Source: Nitrospirota bacterium (lineage in GTDB: Bacteria > Nitrospirota > Leptospirillia > Leptospirillales > Leptospirillaceae). Taken from it: a stretch of 41,682 nt of DNA. Below the pieces are notes generated by a model. The model worked only from the letters and a program-made list of their open reading frames with translations, had not been told where the DNA came from and ran no database searches. Below are positions 1 to 6,541 of the stretch, piece by piece (within the stretch, counting starts at the first letter, position 1; every line of letters begins with the position of its first letter). Location: contig JAMCWM010000054.1 in NCBI GenBank assembly GCA_023481175.1, forward strand, positions 1-41,682, written 5' to 3'. The translations under genes and the position numbers were made by a program.

Positions 1-72
1 CAGGGTTCTTTCGTTTAGCACTTCTGAGAGAGCGCGGTATTTTTCCGCAATAACTGTGGTGTTGTCATCCAT
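1..72 (-). CDS. Transposase N-terminus, ISAzo13-like (partial, runs off left edge)
   Basis: Reading the minus strand from an ATG at 72 gives 24 codons without a stop to the window edge, starting MDDNTTVIAEKYRALSE and continuing VLNERTL. The pattern (charged helix, then a 'xLDER/LNER' motif) is like the start of ISAzo13-family transposases, where this motif precedes RRLWAA. I recognise it from memory of the family; only 24 residues are visible, so the assignment is tentative. It would be the first part of a DDE transposase that moves the insertion sequence. It points away from the terminase gene on the other strand, so the element's end must lie between about 75 and 145. Confidence 0.5.
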   Translation of the reverse strand, partial: MDDNTTVIAEKYRALSEVLNERTL

Positions 73-107
73 GGCTCCACAGTATAACATTCCTGGAAAT
101 TGTTCAA
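53..107 (-). promoter_or_regulatory. Possible promoter and inverted repeat for the left-edge transposase
   Basis: On the minus strand TATACT (81-86) lies 9 bases upstream of the ATG at 72, with TTGAAC (102-107) 15 bases further up. The spacing is short for sigma70. ACTGTGG (53-59) and CCACAGT (77-83) form a perfect 7-bp inverted repeat with a 17-base spacer that spans the start codon and could act as an operator or an mRNA hairpin. Only the repeat is certain. Confidence 0.3.
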
Positions 108-144
108 GTTATTTTTGCTAGCATCCTTACGGAAATGGCGGACG

Positions 145-474
145 ATGCAGGAGCATCTTGGGGACCGGACGAATATTGAAAAACTCCAACCCCAGGCGGC
201 GAGGGTCATCGGGGAGCGGGTTGAGCGCGACTGGCAGAAATGGGCCAAGGATTCCGGCCAGGTTTTTCCGGAGACCTTCAGGGACTACACCGGGAGGGAA
301 TGCACGCGCTATAGCGGCGATATCAAAAGCGCATTCGCTCCGTGGGTTCAGGAGCCGATCAAGGTAAAACTGGCTGAAGTGTCCTATTTTGAAGGGAAAA
401 GTTACGTCAAGGGTCAGGAACCCCCTTCGGTCAGGAGGGCGATGCTCTTGGCGAAAAACGGGTTTGCAGAATAA
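145..474 (+). CDS. Hypothetical protein next to phage terminase gene
   Basis: A 109-residue protein from ATG 145; the frame stays open upstream to about 100, inside AT-rich DNA that may belong to the insertion sequence, so the true start is uncertain and the gene could be a remnant cut by that element. It has an acidic/basic helical N-terminal half (GERVERDWQKWAKDSG) and no signal peptide, membrane segment or motif that I recognise. Its stop lies 16 bases before the terminase start and the terminase Shine-Dalgarno overlaps the gap, so the two are probably co-transcribed. A phage or plasmid accessory role is inferred from position only. Confidence 0.5.
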   Translation: MQEHLGDRTNIEKLQPQAARVIGERVERDWQKWAKDSGQVFPETFRDYTGRECTRYSGDIKSAFAPWVQEPIKVKLAEVSYFEGKSYVKGQEPPSVRRAMLLAKNGFAE

Positions 475-483
475 CGAAGGGAG

Positions 484-499
484 GTGTGACGTGTCACGA
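484..499. repeat. 16-base repeat copy 1 (GTGTGACGTGTCACGA)
   Basis: An identical 16-mer occurs at 1574-1589. It contains GTGAC and GTCAC arms around a GT centre, so it is dyad-like. This copy overlaps the ribosome-binding site and GTG start of the terminase small subunit gene. Confidence 0.75.
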
Positions 500-1078
500 G
501 GACTGACTCCGAAGCAGGAAAAGTTTTGCCTTGAATATCTGGAATGCGGGAATGCCAGCAAGGCTTACCGGGCCAGCTACACTACGGACAAAATGAAGGA
601 TGCAACGATCCACCGGAAGGCATACGAGCTTCTGCAGAACGGCAAGATTGCGGCAAGAATTGATGGATTGAGGGCAGAATCGGCCAAGATTGCAGTCCTG
701 ACCCAAGCAACGGTCATTAGCGACCTGATCCGCGTTAAAGACCATGCGATGACACTAAATCCCGAAGGGCAAATGTTGAGACCTGATACGGCGGTCCGGG
801 CACTGGAATTGCTTGGAAAGCACGTCCAGGCATGGCAACCGGAGACCCAGATCGGGATTCAGATCAACGGTAACGGACCATCGTTTGAGGAAGCCCTCGA
901 AAAGGTAATGGTCATCACAATTCGCGGCGGTATGCCAGACTCCGAGGAAACGCTCCAGAAGGAAAAAGACGCCCTGACCGGACGACTCTATTCGCTATGG
1001 AAGAACGGCCAGCCCTTGCCGGAAACGGTCACAGCCGGCGGCCTTCCGGACGACCTCTTCATGGATATCCATCCCTGA
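491..1078 (+). CDS. Phage terminase small subunit
   Basis: A 195-residue protein resembling the Terminase_2 family (TerS), which binds the packaging-initiation site of phage DNA and hands it to the large subunit. The N-terminus 'LTPKQEKFCLEYLECGNASK' followed by AYRASY is the typical helix-turn-helix opening of this family. A central segment (KDHAMTLNPEG, then LRPDTAVRALELLGKHVQAW) matches the usual oligomerisation region. I start it at GTG 491 because GGGAGGTG (478-485) is well placed; an ATG at 389 in the same frame would overlap the upstream gene and precede the conserved start. No large subunit, portal or capsid gene is visible, so this is either the edge of a prophage that continues left of the insertion sequence or a remnant. 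A terminator follows at 1108. Confidence 0.85.
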   Translation: MSRGLTPKQEKFCLEYLECGNASKAYRASYTTDKMKDATIHRKAYELLQNGKIAARIDGLRAESAKIAVLTQATVISDLIRVKDHAMTLNPEGQMLRPDTAVRALELLGKHVQAWQPETQIGIQINGNGPSFEEALEKVMVITIRGGMPDSEETLQKEKDALTGRLYSLWKNGQPLPETVTAGGLPDDLFMDIHP

Positions 1079-1107
1079 ACTAGACCCCGCTCCATGCCCT
1101 GCCCCCG

Positions 1108-1140
1108 AGCCCCTGCCTATCTGGAGGGGCTTTCCTTTCG
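1108..1140 (+). terminator. Intrinsic terminator after terminase gene
   Basis: AGCCCCT (1108-1114) pairs with AGGGGCT (1125-1131), 10-base loop, followed by TTCCTTTC. The 7-bp stem is perfect but the T tract is interrupted. It also separates the terminase gene from the convergent RHH gene. Confidence 0.6.
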
Positions 1141-1153
1141 TTATCCGGATAAC
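1140..1153. repeat. Palindrome GTTATCCGGATAAC at 3' end of RHH gene
   Basis: A perfect 14-base palindrome touching the stop codon of the minus-strand RHH gene. The same sequence with one mismatch lies upstream of that gene at 1383-1396, so the gene is bracketed by the two copies. Confidence 0.75.
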
Positions 1154-1359
1154 TAGGCTTCCCGGATCAATCTCCGGATGATGGAGGAACGGTCCAGCCC
1201 TTCCTTCTGGCAGAGCGTATCCAGCTTCATGGCATCGTCCGCCGAGAGCAGGATCTCCGTCCTGTAGACTTTCCGGAGGTTCCGGAGCCGCCAGGCCTGC
1301 ACCCGCTCCGAGGCCGTCCCGTGGGTCCGGGGCCTTCCCGTCTGTTTCTTCTCTTCCAT
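1153..1359 (-). CDS. Ribbon-helix-helix DNA-binding protein
   Basis: A 68-residue basic protein. The C-terminal half reads RTEILLSADDAMKLDTLCQ then KEGLDRSSIIRRLIREA: a beta strand followed by two helices, the ribbon-helix-helix fold of CopG/ParG-type repressors. The N-terminus is Lys/Arg-rich. The start ATG at 1359 has GAGGGGGG just upstream on the minus strand. Such proteins dimerise and bind short palindromes, often their own promoter; the palindrome GTTATCCGGATAAT at 1383-1396, 24 bases above the start, is the obvious operator. Small RHH genes of this type are common on plasmids and integrated elements as copy-control, transfer or antitoxin regulators. No toxin partner is visible next to it. 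Confidence 0.75.
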   Translation of the reverse strand: MEEKKQTGRPRTHGTASERVQAWRLRNLRKVYRTEILLSADDAMKLDTLCQKEGLDRSSIIRRLIREA

Positions 1360-1382
1360 GGTACCCCCCTCTTGATGGTTAT

Positions 1383-1396
1383 GTTATCCGGATAAT
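1383..1396. promoter_or_regulatory. Putative RHH operator (palindrome copy 2)
   Basis: GTTATCCGGATAAT matches 13 of 14 bases of the palindrome at 1140-1153. On the minus strand it sits just downstream of a possible -10 (TATATT, about 1402-1407) with TTGCGG some 15 bases further up, so bound protein would block its own gene. Autoregulation is inferred. Confidence 0.55.
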
Positions 1397-1416
1397 GAAA
1401 ATATACCATGGGGAGA

Positions 1417-1451
1417 AAAACCGCAATAGTAGCGAAAACCGCAGTAGCAAC
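1417..1451. repeat. Iteron-like direct repeat pair
   Basis: AAAACCGCAATAGTAGC (1417-1433) and AAAACCGCAGTAGCAAC (1435-1451) share their first nine bases and a GTAGC core at an 18-base period. It lies in the gene-free stretch 1360-1708. Two imperfect copies are too few to call an origin. Confidence 0.4.
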
Positions 1452-1479
1452 ACCCCCGAACGGAAAACCGGGGAGGGGA

Positions 1480-1501
1480 GGTTTTGTAGGTTTTGTAGGT
1501 T
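1480..1501. repeat. Short tandem repeat GGTTTTGTA x2.4
   Basis: GGTTTTGTA occurs twice head to tail (1480-1488, 1489-1497), followed by GGTT. A minus-strand reading frame through here would encode a TYKTYKT repeat, but I see no support for a real gene. Confidence 0.5.
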
Positions 1502-1573
1502 CCCCTTCCCATGAATCTGCCAGAATTATTTTCCCGGTGGAGGCGTCTTGGTAAACCGATCCCTCCAGGTTGT

Positions 1574-1589
1574 GTGTGACGTGTCACGA
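1574..1589. repeat. 16-base repeat copy 2 (GTGTGACGTGTCACGA)
   Basis: Exact copy of the 16-mer at 484-499, here in non-coding DNA about 120 bases from the 3' end of tRNA-Ala. It marks both ends of the terminase/RHH segment. Confidence 0.75.
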
Positions 1590-1640
1590 TGCCGGGGGGA
1601 GTGGATAGCCACGAGGTAAAAGGGGGGAATTTTTCTTCTC

Positions 1641-1662
1641 GTGATGACCATGTGATGACCAT
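1641..1662. repeat. Perfect 11-base tandem duplication
   Basis: GTGATGACCAT is present twice without a gap (1641-1651, 1652-1662), about 46 bases from the tRNA-Ala 3' end. It could be a recombinase arm site or a replication-slippage scar; nothing in the sequence decides. Confidence 0.55.
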
Positions 1663-1708
1663 GACTTTTTTGTGATCCGGAGAGAATCGGCTAACTATTG
1701 ATGAAATA

Positions 1709-1784
1709 TGGTGGAGCTGACGGGGGTCGAACCCGTGACCTCAAGACTGCCAGTCTTGCGCGCTCCCAACTGCGCCACAGCCCC
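1709..1784 (-). tRNA. tRNA-Ala (anticodon GGC)
   Basis: A full cloverleaf of 76 bases with encoded CCA. Acceptor GGGGCTG pairs with CAGCTCC and contains the G3-U70 pair that is the alanine identity element. The D stem is GCGC/GCGC, the anticodon stem CAAGA/TCTTG with loop CTGGCAG (anticodon GGC, reading GCC), and the T arm contains GGTTCGACC. The gene reads leftward, so its 3' end faces the phage-like segment 1-1700, the usual arrangement when an element integrates at a tRNA. Confidence 0.97.
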
Positions 1785-1794
1785 TTCATTTGGA

Positions 1795-1812
1795 CGCCGG
1801 TGAACACCGGCG
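1795..1812 (-). other. Hairpin in tRNA-Ala leader
   Basis: CGCCGGTG and CACCGGCG form a perfect 8-bp hairpin that ends 10 bases before the mature 5' end of tRNA-Ala. It would sit in the precursor leader and may guide processing. Confidence 0.55.
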
Positions 1813-1818
1813 AAAGTC

Positions 1819-1847
1819 ATCCTAGCAGATACCCGGGCGGGATTCAA
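1819..1847 (-). promoter_or_regulatory. Promoter of tRNA-Ala
   Basis: On the minus strand TTGAAT (1842-1847), a 17-base spacer and TAGGAT (1819-1824) form a good sigma70-like promoter about 35 bases before the tRNA. Confidence 0.65.
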
Positions 1848-1885
1848 GAGTGCCGAGCCGTCGGGAAACGGTTCGGAGAAAAACA

Positions 1886-1914
1886 TTGACACCGGCCTGA
1901 CCTCGCGCTAGTAT
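1886..1914 (+). promoter_or_regulatory. Sigma70-type promoter of the metK operon
   Basis: TTGACA (1886-1891), a 17-base spacer and TAGTAT (1909-1914) match the consensus closely. Transcription would start near 1921, just before the riboswitch-like aptamer. Confidence 0.85.
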
Positions 1915-1929
1915 TTGAATCAATCTCTC

Positions 1930-1985
1930 TGGTGGAGTGATTTGAGACTATTGCAACCACCTTAAAAAAAAGTGCTAAAAGTCCA
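1930..1985 (+). ncRNA. SAM-II-like riboswitch (metK leader)
   Basis: The transcript begins with a pattern matching the SAM-II (metA/SAM-alpha) aptamer: P1 GGTGG (1931-1935) pairs with CCACC (1957-1961); the P1 loop carries TGATTT and ATTGCAA; the 3' tail is TTAAA, an A-rich run, then GTGCTAAAAGTCC. The H-type pseudoknot can form by GACT (1946-1949) with AGTC (1980-1983), leaving GCTAAAA as the conserved 3' strand. This class binds S-adenosylmethionine and turns genes off. It precedes metK, whose product is SAM, so feedback control fits. SAM-II is best known from alphaproteobacteria; the related SAM-V class shares the same core and cannot be excluded. Matching is by eye to the remembered consensus. 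Confidence 0.8.
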
Positions 1986-2009
1986 GGAATATTCGATATA
2001 CTCGATTAA

Positions 2010-2040
2010 CCCTGTGCTGAATGGCACTGGGTTTTTTTTT
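2010..2040 (+). terminator. Intrinsic terminator between riboswitch and metK
   Basis: CCCTGTGC (2010-2017) pairs with GCACTGGG (2024-2031) with one internal T-T mismatch and a 6-base loop, followed directly by nine T residues (2032-2040). It lies 22 bases upstream of the metK ATG, so it would stop transcription before the operon unless prevented. With the upstream aptamer it makes an attenuation switch. Confidence 0.88.
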
Positions 2041-2062
2041 GTCTTCAATCCAGGAGGATTTG

Positions 2063-3220
<1,158 letters not shown>

Positions 3221-3262
3221 GCAGTTCAAACCATCCATCCAAAGAACAGACGGGAGCAATGA

Positions 3263-4519
3263 ATGAAGTGTGACATCAAGGACAAGAAACTGGCGGCCAT
3301 GGGCGCTGCCCGGATCGAATGGGCCGGGCGCGACATGCCCGTCCTGGCCGATATCGCCAAGGACTTTGCGAAGTCGAAACCCCTCAAGGGAGTCAAGGTG
3401 GCCGCCTGTCTCCATGTGACCAGCGAGACGGCCAACCTTATGAAGACTCTGAAGGCAGGCGGGGCCGAGGTCATGCTCTGCGCCTCCAATCCGCTCTCGA
3501 CCCAGGACGATGTCGCCGCCTCCCTGGTGGTCAATGACGGGATCCCCGTCTATGCCATCAAGGGCGAGGACCATGACACCTATTACAGCCATATCCGGGC
3601 GGTCCTCGAGGCAAAACCCCAGATCACGATGGACGACGGGGCCGATCTCGTCTCCATGCTGCACTCCGATCTCAAGACGCTTCTTCCCTACGTCATCGGC
3701 GGGACCGAGGAGACGACCACAGGGGTCATCAGGTTGAAGGCCATGGCGAAAAACAAGGTGCTCGGGTACCCCATCGTCGCGGTCAACGATTCCGAAACAA
3801 AGCATCTCTTCGACAACCGCTACGGCACCGGCCAGTCGACGCTCGATGGCATCATGCGTGCCACGAACCGCCTTTTTGCCGGCTCGACGGTCGTCGTCTG
3901 CGGCTACGGATGGTGCGGACGTGGCATCGCCCGCCGGGCCTCCGGCATGGGAGCCAAGGTCATCGTGACCGAGATCGATCCGATCAAGGGACTGGAGGCG
4001 GCCATGGACGGATTCGGGGTGATGCCGATCCGGGAGGCGGCCAAGGTGGGAGACTTTTTCATCACCGTTACGGGCGATATCAATGTGATTGCAAAAGAGT
4101 CCTTCAAGGTGATGAAGGACGGAGCCATCGTTTGCAACTCCGGCCACTTCAATGCCGAAATCGACATTCCGGCGCTTGAGAAGCTTGCCGTCAAGAAAAA
4201 TCCGCTTCGGGACTTTGTCGAGGAGTACGTCATGAAGGATGGCCGCCGGATCATGCTTCTGGGAGAGGGCCGTCTCATCAATCTGGCCTCCGCCGAAGGC
4301 CATCCCGCCCAGGTGATGGACATGAGCTTTGCCAATCAGGCCCTCGGTGCGGAATATATCGTGAAGCATGCCAAGACCCTTCCCAAGGATGTGCTGACCA
4401 TTCCAAAGGATGTCGATCGGGAGATCGCCCGGAGGAAGCTCTCGGCCCTCGGGATCGGGATCGATACCCTGACGCCTGAACAGGAGCGCTACCTGGCGTC
4501 ATGGGAGCAGGGAACCTAG
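3263..4519 (+). CDS. ahcY: Adenosylhomocysteinase (S-adenosylhomocysteine hydrolase)
   Basis: Splits S-adenosylhomocysteine, the product of SAM-dependent methylation, into homocysteine and adenosine, closing the methyl cycle. The 418-residue protein has the family marks: [32 protein letters not shown], the NAD-binding loop [20 protein letters not shown] (GxGxxG), and a C-terminal region with [15 protein letters not shown]. It ends [11 protein letters not shown] rather than the usual KYRY-type tail; otherwise typical. The start ATG 3263 has CGGGAG six to seven bases upstream. It follows metK by 42 bases and precedes the ThiS-like gene by 8, which fits a methionine/SAM recycling operon. Confidence 0.97.
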   Translation: MKCDIKDKKLAAMGAARIEWAGRDMPVLADIAKDFAKSKPLKGVKVAACLHVTSETANLMKTLKAGGAEVMLCASNPLSTQDDVAASLVVNDGIPVYAIKGEDHDTYYSHIRAVLEAKPQITMDDGADLVSMLHSDLKTLLPYVIGGTEETTTGVIRLKAMAKNKVLGYPIVAVNDSETKHLFDNRYGTGQSTLDGIMRATNRLFAGSTVVVCGYGWCGRGIARRASGMGAKVIVTEIDPIKGLEAAMDGFGVMPIREAAKVGDFFITVTGDINVIAKESFKVMKDGAIVCNSGHFNAEIDIPALEKLAVKKNPLRDFVEEYVMKDGRRIMLLGEGRLINLASAEGHPAQVMDMSFANQALGAEYIVKHAKTLPKDVLTIPKDVDREIARRKLSALGIGIDTLTPEQERYLASWEQGT

Positions 4520-4527
4520 GAGTCCGC

Positions 4528-4734
4528 ATGAATATCAGCGTCAACGGCAAGGCCGAAACTGTGGCGTCGGGAAGCACGGTCAGATCGGTGCTCGCTTCCA
4601 AGGAGCTCGACCCCGCGCTCGTGTCGGTCGAACATAACGGAAAAATCCTGGACAAGTCCGAACTCGACGGAACCTTTCTGTCGGAGGGAGACGAAGTGGA
4701 GATCCTCTTTTTCATGGGAGGAGGGAGGGGCTGA
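4528..4734 (+). CDS. ThiS/MoaD-like sulfur carrier with residues after Gly-Gly
   Basis: A 68-residue beta-grasp protein: MNISVNGKAETVASGSTVRS at the start and VEHNGKILDKSELDGTFLSE near the end are typical of ThiS. Such carriers are adenylated by a ThiF/MoeB enzyme and converted to a C-terminal thiocarboxylate that donates sulfur. Here the C-terminus is FFMGGGRG: the active Gly-Gly is followed by Arg-Gly (or Gly-Arg-Gly), so it cannot work until a protease removes the extra residues. A JAMM protease is encoded at 9156. Start chosen at ATG 4528 with AGGAG at 4518-4522; a longer frame from 4501 overlaps ahcY. No thiamine gene is near. Position after metK-ahcY suggests sulfur amino acid synthesis, as for HcyS of Wolinella, rather than thiazole synthesis. 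Confidence 0.85.
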   Translation: MNISVNGKAETVASGSTVRSVLASKELDPALVSVEHNGKILDKSELDGTFLSEGDEVEILFFMGGGRG

Positions 4735-4776
4735 CCCGCGAGTCAGTGTCTCGAGCTCCCTGAAGGAAGTGTCAGC

Positions 4777-5721
4777 GTGGTATCTTCAAATGAGGGGGGG
4801 GCTTCGGCCTCTCCCCTTCTTGACCTGATCGGGCGCACCCCCCTTGTGCCTCTCTCGAGGATCAGCTTCGATCTTGGCCGGACCATTCTGGTCAAGCTCG
4901 AGTCGCGGAGTCTCGGCGGAAGCATCAAGGACAGGCCGGCCCTTTTCATGATCGATGATGCACGGAATCGGGGCCTTCTCCGTCCCGGGGCCCGCATTGT
5001 CGAGGCGACAAGTGGTAATATGGGAATAGGGCTGGCCCAGATTGCCGTTCTTTACCGTCATCCCGTCACGATCGTCATGCCGGAAGGGATGAGCCAGGAG
5101 CGTGTCTCCCATTTGAGGGCCCTGGGAGCGACAGTCGAACTGACCCCTTCCGCCGGAGGGATGCCGTCGGCTATCACACGGGCCGAAGAAATTGTGAAGG
5201 GCGAACCCGGAGCTTTCATGCCTCGCCAGTTTGAAAATCCGGCCAATCCCGAAGCGCATTTCCGGACGACCGGACCGGAGATCGTCGAGGCTCTCGGAGA
5301 CCTTCCGGACGGCTTTGTGGCCGGGGTGGGAACCGGAGGAACGATCTCGGGAGCCGGACGATACTTTCGGGAAAAAAACGCCGCAATTCCCATCTGGGCC
5401 CTTGAGCCCGAAAGTTCGGCGGTTTTGTCCGGTAAGGCCCCGGGACCACACCGGATCCAGGGGATCGGAGCCGGATTCGTCCCGAAGATCCTCGATCGGT
5501 CGGTGATCTCAAAGGTCATGACCGTGACCGACCGCCAGGCGATCGACACCGCCCACCGCCTGGCCCGGGAGGAGGGGATCATGGCGGGCATTTCTTCCGG
5601 GGCCAATGTCTTCGGCGCCCTGGCCCTGGCCCGGACCCTCCCCGAGGGATCCCGGGTGGTGACCGTAGTCTGTGACGGATACGAACGCTACTTTTCGATC
5701 GAAAAATATCTCTCTCTCTAG
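4777..5721 (+). CDS. Cysteine synthase (CysK/CysM family)
   Basis: A 314-residue PLP enzyme that joins a beta-substituted alanine (O-acetylserine or O-phosphoserine) with sulfide or a carrier thiocarboxylate to give cysteine. The PLP lysine lies in GGSIKDRPALFM; the substrate loop is EATSGNMGIGLAQIA (Met replaces the common Thr of TSGNTG); the phosphate loop is GVGTGGTISGAGRYF; PHRIQGIGAGFVPKIL is more like CysK than mycobacterial CysM. The GTG start at 4777 has GAAGGAA about eight bases upstream. It lies between a sulfur carrier and a MoeB-like activator, so a carrier thiocarboxylate is a likely sulfur donor, as in the CysO-CysM-Mec system. Substrate preference cannot be read from the sequence. 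Confidence 0.92.
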   Translation: MVSSNEGGASASPLLDLIGRTPLVPLSRISFDLGRTILVKLESRSLGGSIKDRPALFMIDDARNRGLLRPGARIVEATSGNMGIGLAQIAVLYRHPVTIVMPEGMSQERVSHLRALGATVELTPSAGGMPSAITRAEEIVKGEPGAFMPRQFENPANPEAHFRTTGPEIVEALGDLPDGFVAGVGTGGTISGAGRYFREKNAAIPIWALEPESSAVLSGKAPGPHRIQGIGAGFVPKILDRSVISKVMTVTDRQAIDTAHRLAREEGIMAGISSGANVFGALALARTLPEGSRVVTVVCDGYERYFSIEKYLSL

Positions 5722-5731
5722 GGGGCGTTTC

Positions 5732-6541
5732 ATGGAACTCACCGAAGAACGGATCGAGCGCTACTCCCGCCACATTCTTCTGCCGGAGGTCGGAGGCAAG
5801 GGACAGCAGCGCCTTCTTTCCTCCCGCGTCCTGATCATCGGGGCAGGGGGGCTCGGAAGCCCGGCGGCCCTGTATCTGGCTGCCGCCGGAGTCGGGACCC
5901 TGGGAATTGTGGACATGGATGTGGTGGACCTCTCGAACCTCCAGCGCCAGATCATTCATACCACCGACGATCTCGATCATCCCAAGGTCCTATCTGCCAA
6001 AGAGAAGATCGAGGACCTGAACCCTGATGTCACGGTCCGGACCTATCCCTATGCCCTGACCGCAGCCAACGCCCGGGAGATCGTCTCCGACTACGATGTC
6101 ATTCTCGACGGGACCGACAACTTCCCGGCCAAATTTCTGATAAACGATCTGGCGGTCATCACCAAAAAGCCCCTTGTCCATGGAGGAATATTGCGGTTCG
6201 TGGGGCAGGTCCTCACCATTCTGCCCGGGGAATCGGCCTGCTACCGCTGTCTTTTCCGGGAGCCGCCACCCGCGGGTTCGGTTCCCACCTGTTCCGAGGC
6301 GGGGGTCCTGGGGGTCATCGCCGGAGTGATCGGCACCCTCCAGACAACCGAAGTATTGAAGATCCTTCTCGGGAAAGGCGATCTTCTGACCAACCGGCTT
6401 CTGACCTACGATGCCCTGACGACGACCTTCAGGCCGGTTTCGGTCCGACGAAGCCTCAAGTGCCCCGTTTGCGGGGATCATCCTTCGATCACGGAGTTAA
6501 TCGATTATGAACAGCCAGTCTGCACCACACCAGGAATCTGA
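5732..6541 (+). CDS. MoeB/ThiF-like E1 enzyme, copy 1
   Basis: A 269-residue adenylyltransferase that activates the C-terminal glycine of a ubiquitin-like sulfur carrier with ATP. N-terminal RYSRHILLPEVGGKGQQRL and the nucleotide loop LIIGAGGLGSPAALYLAAAG are diagnostic; DMDVVDLSNLQRQIIH follows. Four zinc ligands are visible: CYRC in the middle and CPVC near the end. The conserved Cys region is PTCSEAGVLGVIAGVIG. There is no C-terminal rhodanese domain, so sulfur must come from elsewhere. Start at ATG 5732 with AGGGGG upstream, 10 bases after cysteine synthase. A paralogue of equal length is encoded at 8371; each lies close to one sulfur carrier, suggesting two carrier/activator pairs. Confidence 0.93.
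   Translation: MELTEERIERYSRHILLPEVGGKGQQRLLSSRVLIIGAGGLGSPAALYLAAAGVGTLGIVDMDVVDLSNLQRQIIHTTDDLDHPKVLSAKEKIEDLNPDVTVRTYPYALTAANAREIVSDYDVILDGTDNFPAKFLINDLAVITKKPLVHGGILRFVGQVLTILPGESACYRCLFREPPPAGSVPTCSEAGVLGVIAGVIGTLQTTEVLKILLGKGDLLTNRLLTYDALTTTFRPVSVRRSLKCPVCGDHPSITELIDYEQPVCTTPGI

Noticed and set aside
1384..1662. 92-codon minus-strand frame with a TYKTYKT repeat
   Set aside because: Lacks a ribosome-binding site, has odd composition and only translates the short DNA repeats.
4528..4734. ThiS of thiamine synthesis
   Set aside because: No thiG, thiH, thiE or thiC is nearby, the C-terminus has residues after Gly-Gly, and the gene lies in a methionine/SAM operon.
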